DNA of 9,846 nucleotides from an uncultured Bacteroidales bacterium (GTDB lineage: Bacteria; Bacteroidota; Bacteroidia; Bacteroidales; F082): assembly GCA_946410535.1 (NCBI GenBank), contig CAMKAR010000058.1, forward strand, positions 1 through 9,846, given 5' to 3'. Below, piece by piece: positions 1-5,309 of the stretch. The translations under genes were made by a program, and so were the position numbers. Below the pieces are notes generated by a model. That model had not been told where the DNA came from and ran no database searches. It was given only the letters and a program-made list of their open reading frames with translations. The number at the start of each line of letters is the position of its first letter. Within the stretch, counting starts at the first letter, position 1.

Positions 1-338
1 ACGAGAAGCAGATGGTCATCCGCCGCCAGTTCGGCTATCCGCCGTTCTATCGTCTGATTCTCATTCGTTTGAAGCACAAGGACTACCAGAAGCTCAATCC
101 CGCTGCGGCGGAGTTGGCCTCGATGCTCAGGCCTATCTTCAAGCAAGACCTGCTCGGGCCAGAATATCCAGTGGTTTCACGGGTCAAGAATTTGTATATC
201 AAGCAGATGATGGTGAAATTCCGCCGCGATTTCAACACACAGAAGGTGAAGGAATTGATTGCTCAGCAGATTCGGTTGTTCCAGCAGGATTCGGAGTATA
301 AGTCCGTGCAGGTTCAGGTGGATGTGGATCCGATGTAA
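1..338 (+). CDS. priA: Primosomal protein N' (PriA helicase), C-terminal fragment
   Basis: The frame is open from the window edge (first full codon at 3) and ends at TAA 336-338, so only about the last 112 residues are present. The segment matches the end of PriA, the DNA helicase that restarts stalled replication forks by loading the replisome. It shows the conserved RRQFGYPPFYRLI stretch near its start, the LGPEYPVVSRVKNLYIKQMMVK segment of the C-terminal domain, and the family's typical ending VDVDPM. The ATG at 12 is internal, not a start, because the frame continues upstream as EKQMVIRR. The helicase motifs and zinc-binding cysteines lie outside the window. The gene converges on the minus-strand ATPase with 14 bp between stops, and I see no terminator there. 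Recognition rests on memory of the family, but the ending is distinctive. Confidence 0.9.
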   Translation, partial: EKQMVIRRQFGYPPFYRLILIRLKHKDYQKLNPAAAELASMLRPIFKQDLLGPEYPVVSRVKNLYIKQMMVKFRRDFNTQKVKELIAQQIRLFQQDSEYKSVQVQVDVDPM

Positions 339-352
339 CCGCTTCGCCTGCC

Positions 353-1615
353 TTAGATTCCTGATTTAAGAAACTGGAACAACCCCATATAGACAATGCC
401 TTTGTTGTCGGTGTAGGTGGCAATGTCGTCTCCCACAATGACGATTTTCCTAAAGCTGTCGTCTATTTTCCTGAAGGAACGTAATTCCTGCTCCTTTTTT
501 TCTTCGCCATCTAATTTATATGCCGACTGGATGTAGTGTTTTTCCATCCCGTTCTGCGCAATGAAGTCGATTTCATATTGGACGTAGGCCATCTTTCCGT
601 CGCGCATTTCGCGGTTTTCCACCAAACCGACATCAACGCTGTAGCCCCTCATTCTCAATTCGTTGTAAATCACATTCTCCATAATATGTGTGATTTCCTG
701 TTGCCTGAAGTTGAGTTTTGCGTTCCTCAGCCCCACATCAACAGCATAGTACTTCTTGATGCTCTCAAAATCCTTGTTTCCTTTGATGTTGAAGCGTTTG
801 GCACCTTCGAAAAGAAATGCGTCTTCAAGGTATTCTATGTAGTTGTTGACGGTTTCGGGACTGATTTTGGTTTTCTGCACACTTTGCAGTACATTGCTGA
901 TGCGTGAGGGATTGGTGAGAGAGCCAATGGATGAGCAAAGCGCATCGGCCAATGATGAAAGGGCTTCACGGTTTTTTACATGGTTGCGTTCCACAACGTC
1001 GTCGATGTAGGTCTTGTCCCACAGCCGTTGCAGGTAGGCCATCTTCTGCTCGGGAGTGCGATGGTGGAGCAGTGCGGGCATACCACCATAGGTGTAGTAT
1101 TCTTTCCAAAGCTCGCTGACGGGTTCGGTTCGGTTTGAACAAAATTCATTGAACGACAGCGGGTAAACTCTTATCTCGTCGCCTCGGCCACGGAATATGG
1201 TACGAATGTCGGATGACAAGAAATGTGAATTGCTGCCGGTGATATAGACATCGACATTGTCTTTGGCATTCAGCCCGTTGACGATTCTTTCGAAGCCTTC
1301 CACCTCTTGCACCTCGTCGAGGATGACATAGTAATTGGCGTTTGCACTGGTGATTCGGCTATAAAGGAAATCCTTCAAGGTGTCGCGTTGGGTGAGATCA
1401 CCATAGATTTCCTCCTCGTCGTCCAAGTCAAATGAAACGATGATGATGTTGTCGCTTTCTACGCCGCTGGCTAACAGATAATCCCTGAAGATGCGTTTCA
1501 ACAGCCACGACTTCCCGCAGCGTCTTGGTCCGGTTATGATTTTCACCTCGCCGTTGTCCATGCGGTCGATGATCTTTTGGAGATAAGTCTCTCGTTTGAT
1601 GTAAGTGTTTTCCAT
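353..1615 (-). CDS. AAA_14 / DUF4143 ATP-binding protein
   Basis: This is a 420-residue P-loop ATPase of the AAA_14 plus DUF4143 type, common in multiple copies in Bacteroidota and archaea and of unknown physiological role. Visible motifs are Walker A GPRRCGKS (about residues 29-36), Walker B VILDEVQ (about 97-103), a sensor-like ITGSNS segment, and the family's FRGRGDEIRVYPLSFNEF. The C-terminal part has EIDF (about 348-351) and YIQSAY (about 361-366), placed like the core of a PD-(D/E)XK nuclease fold. The usual ExK position reads IQS, so I infer it is not an active nuclease. I chose ATG 1615 rather than the in-frame TTG at 1636: the TTG overlaps the -7 promoter box, so it would lie upstream of the mRNA, whereas ATG 1615 has AAGGTAG just before it. 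No partner gene is adjacent, and it stands alone between priA and the structured non-coding region. Confidence 0.85.
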   Translation of the reverse strand: MENTYIKRETYLQKIIDRMDNGEVKIITGPRRCGKSWLLKRIFRDYLLASGVESDNIIIVSFDLDDEEEIYGDLTQRDTLKDFLYSRITSANANYYVILDEVQEVEGFERIVNGLNAKDNVDVYITGSNSHFLSSDIRTIFRGRGDEIRVYPLSFNEFCSNRTEPVSELWKEYYTYGGMPALLHHRTPEQKMAYLQRLWDKTYIDDVVERNHVKNREALSSLADALCSSIGSLTNPSRISNVLQSVQKTKISPETVNNYIEYLEDAFLFEGAKRFNIKGNKDFESIKKYYAVDVGLRNAKLNFRQQEITHIMENVIYNELRMRGYSVDVGLVENREMRDGKMAYVQYEIDFIAQNGMEKHYIQSAYKLDGEEKKEQELRSFRKIDDSFRKIVIVGDDIATYTDNKGIVYMGLFQFLKSGI

Positions 1616-1708
1616 TCTACCTTGAATTTTCTGCAAAATTACAATAAATTCCGATTTTGGACTTTGTTCTATCTGAAATTTTCTGTAAAATTACAATAAA
1701 TTCCGATT
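1615..1708. repeat. Tandem duplication of the ATPase promoter/5' UTR
   Basis: Two copies of about 42 bp lie in direct orientation at 1615-1656 and 1667-1708, with a start-to-start distance of 52 bp. They share an uninterrupted aaaattacaataaattccgatt core and differ only by a few substitutions and small gaps in the flank. The inner copy carries the -7 box and ribosome-binding region of the ATPase gene. The outer copy has a changed -7 box (TAATTTTA on the minus strand) and has AAC where the inner one has the ATG start codon. It could be a local duplication, or a relic of a second ATPase gene copy whose body was deleted. Confidence 0.8.
1634..1641 (-). promoter_or_regulatory. -7 promoter box of the ATPase gene
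   Basis: Read on the minus strand this is TAATTTTG, an exact fit to the Bacteroidota sigma-ABfr -7 consensus TAnnTTTG. It lies about 18 bp before the ATG at 1615, so the 5' leader would be only about 12-15 nt and would contain the AAGGTAG ribosome-binding-like sequence. I do not see a convincing -33 TTTG at the normal distance. The box lies inside the first of two tandem repeat copies. The equivalent site in the outer copy reads TAATTTTA and has lost the final G. Confidence 0.5.
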
Positions 1709-1764
1709 AATATGCCTGTGTCATCTTATGTTTTTCGCAAAACCACAATATAACGCCCTAATAT

Positions 1765-1799
1765 GGTATACAAACTTGTGGACCACAAAGTAGTGTACC
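1765..1799. repeat. Imperfect 35-bp palindrome upstream of the structured leader
   Basis: The centre is a perfect 6-bp inverted repeat, TTGTGG-A-CCACAA (1776-1788). It is flanked by outer arms GGTATAC (1765-1771) and GTGTACC (1793-1799), which pair with one T-G mismatch. It lies between the divergent ATPase gene and the plus-strand promoter box at 1856, a position that suits an operator or a short hairpin. There is no T-run on either side, so a rho-independent terminator is unlikely. A second CCACAA occurs at 1743. Function unknown. Confidence 0.45.
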
Positions 1800-1835
1800 G
1801 AGTGGAAAAAAACGAAAAAAATCCGTAAAAAAGGC

Positions 1836-1863
1836 TTTGGTTTCCAAAATCTTTGTATTTTTG
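1836..1863 (+). promoter_or_regulatory. Candidate promoter of the structured leader and SHOCT operon
   Basis: TATTTTTG at 1856-1863 matches TAnnTTTG exactly. A TTTG at 1836-1839 could act as the -33 element, although the 16-bp spacer is shorter than the usual 19-21. Transcription would start around 1866-1870, just at the GGCTGATT arm of the stem described below. No better promoter was found before the zinc-ribbon gene at 2159, so this is the likely start of both the structured RNA and, by read-through, the three-gene operon. The leader would then be about 290 nt. Confidence 0.5.
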
Positions 1864-2067
1864 TGGCTGATTGCTCGGGGAAAAAATCCGGGCAGTTGAA
1901 GGCAATTTGTGCTTGTATCCGATTGACAAAATCTGGAAAATTTTGAAGTGGATATAAGATACGAATCAGCCAGTCTTATTTGTATTCATCAGTTATTATG
2001 TGATACATATAGGCTGGGAAAACGTATCTATTTTACTTCAAAGGTGTTTTCCAGAGCCTGTCAATCG
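1864..2067 (+). ncRNA. Candidate structured RNA with a 148-nt rod-like hairpin
   Basis: Bases 1920-2067 fold on themselves in an orderly series of perfect helices: 1920-1928 with 2059-2067 (9 bp), 1932-1940 with 2047-2055 (9 bp), 1942-1949 with 2035-2042 (8 bp), 1957-1963 with 2023-2029 (7 bp), 1967-1971 with 2012-2016 (5 bp), and 1981-1988 with 2001-2007 (7 bp with a bulged T at 1986). Small internal loops separate them and a 12-nt apical loop closes the end. A second perfect 9-bp stem, 1864-1872 with 1964-1972, uses one of the same strands and so competes. A small hairpin (TGCTCGG / CCGGGCA, 1872-1878 with 1888-1894) lies near the 5' end. A promoter box ends at 1863. The shape recalls 6S-type rods or a long 5' regulatory leader, but I cannot assign a family. 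The 3' end is undefined because no terminator is visible before 2159. A folded DNA element such as a MITE is the main alternative. Confidence 0.5.
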
Positions 2068-2158
2068 AAATAGGTGCATTTCAAGTTTCCTAGCCTTCTT
2101 GTGTGTAGTTGTGCCGAATCGGGGGAGCTATAGGCTTAATAATTTAAATCGATAAATT

Positions 2159-2275
2159 ATGGAAATTGAATGCCCAAGATGTGGAAGTGATGACTGCTAT
2201 CACAATGGCGTGTGCTATGAATGTAATGATTGTGGTTATAAATGGGGGGATGAAGATAGCCCTTTTGATGATTAA
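2159..2275 (+). CDS. 38-residue zinc-ribbon protein
   Basis: This small ORF encodes MEIECPRCGSDDCYHNGVCY, then ECNDCGYKWGDEDSPFDD. It has two CxxC knuckles, CPRC (residues 5-8) and CNDC (residues 22-25), spaced like a rubredoxin-type or PhnA/YjdM N-terminal zinc ribbon. A further Cys13 and Cys19 lie between them, and the tail is acidic. The GYKW after the second knuckle is typical of these ribbons. Zinc binding is inferred from the cysteines; the partner (nucleic acid or protein) is unknown. Upstream is AT-rich with no Shine-Dalgarno, as usual in this phylum. It is the first gene of a tight operon, 25 bp before the SHOCT membrane protein, and sits right after the structured leader. It is easily missed because of its size, but the intact ribbon and operon spacing argue it is real. 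Confidence 0.75.
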   Translation: MEIECPRCGSDDCYHNGVCYECNDCGYKWGDEDSPFDD

Positions 2276-2300
2276 AAATAGAAATTAAAATCAATTTATT

Positions 2301-2642
2301 ATGAGTAAAAAGGGAGTATTAACTTTAATTGGTGCAGTGGTAGGTTTTTTTGCCACATACCTACTTGTTGGATTGTTGGAAGGCGAAGACCCCGGAAGAA
2401 TAGAGGCGTTAGACCTTATTCTCTATCTACCTGGAGCAATTATTGGCGCAATTGTCGGCTTTGCAAGTGGAGGGAAAGAAAGTTCTTCCGAAAATGCTGA
2501 AAATCCCATAATCAAAGATAGAAAGCCTCAAGAGAAGACTGCGGTGTCCGAGTTGTTGGACTACAAAAAGCTTCATGATTCTGGGATTATTACCCAAGAG
2601 GAATTTGACAAAAAGAAGGAAGAACTTCTGAAACAACTATGA
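2301..2642 (+). CDS. Two-TM SHOCT-domain membrane protein
   Basis: This is a 113-residue protein with two hydrophobic segments (about residues 5-25 and 36-56) rich in Gly/Ala, a short charged loop between them, a polar linker, and a C-terminal SHOCT domain (about 83-112). The SHOCT signature is clear: LLDYKKLHDSGIITQEEFDK followed by KKEELL. SHOCT is a short helical module at protein ends, thought to mediate oligomerisation. The protein is probably an inner-membrane protein with the SHOCT end in the cytoplasm (inference). It is the second gene of the operon, with 25-bp gaps on both sides. The next gene carries its own SHOCT near the N-terminus, so the two may bind each other. There is no catalytic motif. 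Function unknown. Confidence 0.8.
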   Translation: MSKKGVLTLIGAVVGFFATYLLVGLLEGEDPGRIEALDLILYLPGAIIGAIVGFASGGKESSSENAENPIIKDRKPQEKTAVSELLDYKKLHDSGIITQEEFDKKKEELLKQL

Positions 2643-2667
2643 TACAAAACTATAAAAAAGATGTAGT

Positions 2668-4254
2668 ATGTCATCGGATACAGAAAAGACGACCATGCAA
2701 AGGTTGATGGAACTAAAAGATTTGTATGACTCCGGTTTGATCACTAAGGAGGAAATGGAGACCAAAAAACGGCAAATCCTTGGCACGGATAATCCTTCTG
2801 TCGATAATCCAAACGGAGAGATTAGGGACGAATTGAATAATGACGGCCATAATCAAGCGGATGATGATTATAGACCTGGCAAATGCTGTAGTTCTTCCAC
2901 TGATGAAGAAGGGAAACAAGCGGAATCCAATAGCGAGCAGGAAAATGAGCAAAATAAGGAAACTGATTCCAAGCCCAAAAACGATGGACGGAAAATATTC
3001 ATTCTATCTTTAATTGCAGCAGCGGTTGTTGTGGTAATTGTTGGGATGTCAATAGTATTGACCCCCACAGATTATAATAAGAAAGTGGCAAAAGCAATTG
3101 AGCAATACAAAACGCAAAACGCTACTATTCTGTCATCAAGCGGAACGAATGAGTCCACAAAAGATAACCATTATGTCATTTTCCAGAAAGGCGACACTAT
3201 CTATATTGATGAATTGGAACGCAAAACTCCAGTGAGAGCAATTCTCCCCAGAAAAGGCGGGTTTTTCATAAAAAGATTATTCCTGACTTTTGAAAATGAA
3301 AAACCCACTACGTCTTGTGAATTGGTGAATGAAGGGAAGAGGTCGAATTTGAAGATTAGGCCAATGCTGAAAGTACAAAACGCCTATGAAGGGGAACGGG
3401 CTATTTGTTTAAAGGAAATGGAAGATGGCTATGCTTCCCATAGTTATTACTACAATATGAATAACCCAGATACGATTTATATGGTAAACGGCGAGTTTGT
3501 TGAAAGAAACGGCTTTGTGTCGGCTGAACAGTACTTTTCTTTTGGAGAATTGGAATATGTACCGGGTTGGTGGGAGTATTCCCTTTATGATTATATATTT
3601 GAATTGTCTTCATATTATAACATCGATGATATGAGATTCCATCATTTTGGAGAGTATTGTAGATTTGAGAAAGATAATTATCCGATGGACTTGCTGACAA
3701 AAGAGTTTAGTGATCAGAACTTTGATTATGGGTTCCCGTCAAAATGGTTTGGCACTTCAAATATGGATAAGTTTATAAGTTGCCTGAAATGGGATGCTGA
3801 CAAAAAAACCAACCAAGCCAATTTGAATCGGGTTTTAAGCCAGACAATAGATTTTGACGATATGTGTCACGAGTTCAATACCAATCCAGTTAATGCTGCT
3901 CGGTTATACCCAGTTGGCAAACGAATGTATCTTGCTGCAAGAGTTAACAAGATTGACTATTCTCAACGTAAAGAATACAAATACATACTGTTTTCAACAA
4001 GAGACGATGATAATTGTTACATACATACCAATGATGAAAGATTCGCAAGTATCAATTATCCTACAACTGTTTTGGTCGAAGTAGAGTTTGAAGATAGATT
4101 TAGGCATGAAGGTCAGGATTTAATGCAGGCGTTTTTTGGGGAACTGTTTGATATGTTTGATTACCAAATCAAATACATTTTTAAAGATGCTGAACTGATC
4201 TCTTACGAGGGTTACAATGGTAACGAAAATTATTACGAAGAGGAAGATTATTAG
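2668..4254 (+). CDS. SHOCT-TM protein with large extracytoplasmic region; ends at an in-frame TAG
   Basis: The protein has 528 residues. In order it shows an N-terminal SHOCT domain (about 10-40, LMELKDLYDSGLITKEEM), a long polar acidic linker, one strong TM helix (about 109-131, IFILSLIAAAVVVVIVG), and a large region presumably outside the inner membrane. Its last part (about 400-515) starts with EFNTNPVNAARLYPVGKR and resembles the OB-fold tRNA_anti-like family, usually written as FxxNxxxAxxxYxGK; this is a medium-strength match by eye. The end, NYYEEEDY, is followed by TAG 4252-4254. The same frame then stays open for 81 codons encoding an SH3-like domain, so the ancestral product was probably about 610 residues. 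It is the last gene of the zinc-ribbon/SHOCT operon, 25 bp after its neighbour, and AT-rich like it. It is either a truncated but stable protein, a read-through product, or a recent pseudogene. Function unknown; the layout suggests envelope sensing or scaffolding. Confidence 0.8.
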   Translation: MSSDTEKTTMQRLMELKDLYDSGLITKEEMETKKRQILGTDNPSVDNPNGEIRDELNNDGHNQADDDYRPGKCCSSSTDEEGKQAESNSEQENEQNKETDSKPKNDGRKIFILSLIAAAVVVVIVGMSIVLTPTDYNKKVAKAIEQYKTQNATILSSSGTNESTKDNHYVIFQKGDTIYIDELERKTPVRAILPRKGGFFIKRLFLTFENEKPTTSCELVNEGKRSNLKIRPMLKVQNAYEGERAICLKEMEDGYASHSYYYNMNNPDTIYMVNGEFVERNGFVSAEQYFSFGELEYVPGWWEYSLYDYIFELSSYYNIDDMRFHHFGEYCRFEKDNYPMDLLTKEFSDQNFDYGFPSKWFGTSNMDKFISCLKWDADKKTNQANLNRVLSQTIDFDDMCHEFNTNPVNAARLYPVGKRMYLAARVNKIDYSQRKEYKYILFSTRDDDNCYIHTNDERFASINYPTTVLVEVEFEDRFRHEGQDLMQAFFGELFDMFDYQIKYIFKDAELISYEGYNGNENYYEEEDY

Positions 4255-4500
4255 GAAAAAAAAGGTTTTCAACAAAGCGATGGCGGTGTAAGCCAATTTG
4301 TTGTCATAGACGGTTCGCAATTACGCCTGCGCTTGGGTCCTTCAACAAGTTCAGATACCTTCAAATGGCCCGATGGCACAAAACGCCATCCTAATGTTGG
4401 TGACAAATATAGATACCTTGGCGAGTCGGGCGATTTTTACAAGATTGACTTTAATGGCAAAGAATTGTGGGTGTCGAAACAATATACGCATTTGGAATAA
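4255..4500 (+). pseudogene. SH3-like C-terminal segment separated by an in-frame TAG
   Basis: Directly after TAG 4252-4254, in the same frame, 81 sense codons run to TAA 4498-4500. The translation starts EKKGFQQSDGGVSQFVVIDG and continues with SQLRLRLGPSTSSDTFKW, then GDKYRYLGESGDFYKIDF and NGKELWVSKQYTHLE. LRLRLGPS near the start, YLGESGDFYKI and LWVS near the end are hallmarks of bacterial SH3 (SH3b-type) domains, which bind cell-wall peptides or proteins. There is no ATG in this frame within the segment, so independent translation is unlikely. A tract of eight A's follows the TAG, but no frameshift is needed to join the parts. One substitution (for example GAG, CAG or AAG to TAG) would explain the break. 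The conserved reading frame shows the stop is recent or is read through. Confidence 0.75.
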
Positions 4501-4519
4501 TAGAATAGTGTAGTATGGG

Positions 4520-4547
4520 AAAAACCGCCAGCAATGTTGTTTTTTTC
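4520..4547 (+). terminator. Weak terminator candidate after the SHOCT/SH3 operon
   Basis: AAAAAC (4520-4525) can pair with GTTTTT (4539-4544), followed directly by more T's and a TTTTTTC run. The stem is only 6 AT-rich base pairs, so this is a weak candidate. No better terminator was seen between the operon end at 4500 and the next promoter at 4644. Confidence 0.22.
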
Positions 4548-4643
4548 ATGCACTTTTTTGCTAATTCACACCTATAGCGACCCAAAAATCTTTGAGAGTG
4601 CGCGGGAATAAAGGCCTTTTTCCAACTTTTTTGCTCAAAAACC

Positions 4644-4674
4644 TTGTGGGTATAAATTTTTATACCTATCTTTG
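4644..4674 (+). promoter_or_regulatory. Promoter of the DUF2442-HTH gene
   Basis: The -33 element TTG (4644-4646) and the -7 element TATCTTTG (4667-4674, exact TAnnTTTG) are separated by 20 bp, the preferred Bacteroidota spacing. Transcription would start near 4678-4681, at or next to the ATG at 4680, so the mRNA should be leaderless or nearly so. No Shine-Dalgarno is present, in agreement. This is the best-formed promoter in the window. Confidence 0.7.
4649..4666. promoter_or_regulatory. Perfect palindrome between promoter boxes, likely operator
   Basis: GGTATAAA-TT-TTTATACC is a perfect inverted repeat with 8-bp arms. It fills almost exactly the spacer between the -33 and -7 boxes. A dimeric DNA-binding protein sitting here would block RNA polymerase. 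The gene just downstream encodes a protein with a C-terminal helix-turn-helix, so autorepression is the simple reading. The link between this protein and this site is inference. Confidence 0.6.
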
Positions 4675-4679
4675 CCAAT

Positions 4680-5096
4680 ATGGAAAAGATAAAGAACATC
4701 TGGTTTGACGAAAAGAGAATCTACTTGAAAACGACCGAAGGCCGGGTTTTGAGTCGCCCGTTGGAGGCTTATCCTGAACTGAAGGAGGCTACTATGGAAC
4801 AACGAAACGATATTGTCATCGATGAGGAAGGCACATCTATCCGATGGGAGGCTTTGGATGCCGATATGCACATTTCGAGCTTTTACGAGACGAGCGAACC
4901 CAATAGCCAAAACGAAGTGGCGGCCATGTTCAAGCGTTTCCCTTGGCTCAACGTGTCGGAAGTGGCACATGCCATTGGCATCAACAAAAGCCTGTTGGCG
5001 CGTTACATCTATGGCATTTCAAAGCCGAGCGAGCAACGCCTGCTGCAAATCCGCCGCACCTTGCATGCCCTTGGAACAGAGTTGCAAAGTGCATGA
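4680..5096 (+). CDS. DUF2442 domain protein with C-terminal HTH (antitoxin-like regulator)
   Basis: This is a 138-residue protein. Residues 1 to about 70 match DUF2442: IKNIWFDEKRIYLKTTEGRV, then PLEAYPELKEAT, EQRNDIVIDEEGTSIRWEAL and DADMHISSF. Residues about 78-135 form an XRE-like helix-turn-helix, with FPWLNVSEVAHAIGINKSLL followed by ARYIYGISKPSEQRLLQIRR, where the SxxxxRYxxGxxxPS pattern is the recognition helix and turn typical of such repressors. DUF2442 proteins often act as the antitoxin-like partner of DUF4160 proteins. No DUF4160 ORF is found upstream or downstream here, so this copy is an orphan or acts as a plain regulator. The start at 4680 is supported by the promoter ending at 4674 and by the domain beginning at residue 1-3. 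The operator-like palindrome in its promoter suggests autoregulation. A frame-shifted ORF at 4813-5250 is a shadow. Confidence 0.85.
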   Translation: MEKIKNIWFDEKRIYLKTTEGRVLSRPLEAYPELKEATMEQRNDIVIDEEGTSIRWEALDADMHISSFYETSEPNSQNEVAAMFKRFPWLNVSEVAHAIGINKSLLARYIYGISKPSEQRLLQIRRTLHALGTELQSA

Positions 5097-5111
5097 AATG
5101 TGCTTATACTC

Positions 5112-5144
5112 AGCCATAACTCGAAAAAATTCCGACTTATGGCT
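5112..5144. repeat. Hairpin downstream of the DUF2442-HTH gene
   Basis: AGCCATAA (5112-5119) and TTATGGCT (5137-5144) are perfect 8-bp inverted arms. Inside them, after one C-C mismatch, TCG pairs with CGA, leaving a 9-nt loop. It starts 16 bp after the stop codon, the usual place for a terminator, but no T-run follows on either strand, so it may instead protect the mRNA 3' end or be a protein-binding site. A second, very AT-rich small hairpin (AAAAAC 5189-5194 with GTTTTT 5199-5204, followed by one more T) lies further on. Confidence 0.4.
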
Positions 5145-5269
5145 AATTATAACGTGTTTTCGAAATGGGCATTGCGCAGACGGCAACGAAAAACCACCGT
5201 TTTTTCCAGTTGAGGCGGAAATTGTTGTGTTTGTCCTAATTGTCCACTAATATTTTGTTGGAAAAGCAC

Positions 5270-5277
5270 TATTTTTG
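5270..5277 (+). promoter_or_regulatory. -7 box of the TonB-dependent receptor gene
   Basis: TATTTTTG matches TAnnTTTG exactly and lies 32 bp before the ATG at 5310, giving a leader of about 25-29 nt. A -33 TTTG at the preferred spacing is not visible; the nearest, at 5254-5257, is too close. The rest of 5097-5309 holds only the hairpins noted nearby. Confidence 0.5.
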
Positions 5278-5309
5278 CGCACTTTTTACGAGCAGATAAC
5301 ATTCTATTT

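Noticed and set aside
353..1636. Upstream TTG start giving a 427-residue ATPase
   Set aside because: The TTG overlaps the -7 promoter box TAATTTTG and would lie upstream of the transcript start. ATG 1615 has a ribosome-binding-like AAGGTAG.
1726..1929. 67-residue minus-strand open frame across the palindrome and promoter box
   Set aside because: No family resemblance. It runs through the structured non-coding region and has no supporting promoter or neighbour.
1864..2067. Retron-type msr/msd RNA as an explanation for the long hairpin with flanking stem
   Set aside because: The inverted arms and long hairpin recall a retron, but no reverse transcriptase is encoded downstream or anywhere in the window.
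4252..4254. General reassignment of TAG as a sense codon (as in some crAss-like phages)
   Set aside because: No other gene in the window contains an in-frame TAG, and all the others end in TAA or TGA, so only a single local event is supported.
4501..4679. Possible DUF4160 toxin-like partner upstream of the DUF2442 gene
   Set aside because: No frame longer than about 20 codons with plausible content exists here on the plus strand, so no partner is present.
4813..5250. 145-residue plus-strand open frame overlapping the DUF2442-HTH gene in another frame
   Set aside because: The translation lacks any domain pattern, whereas the 4680-5096 frame has DUF2442 and HTH motifs plus a promoter at its start.
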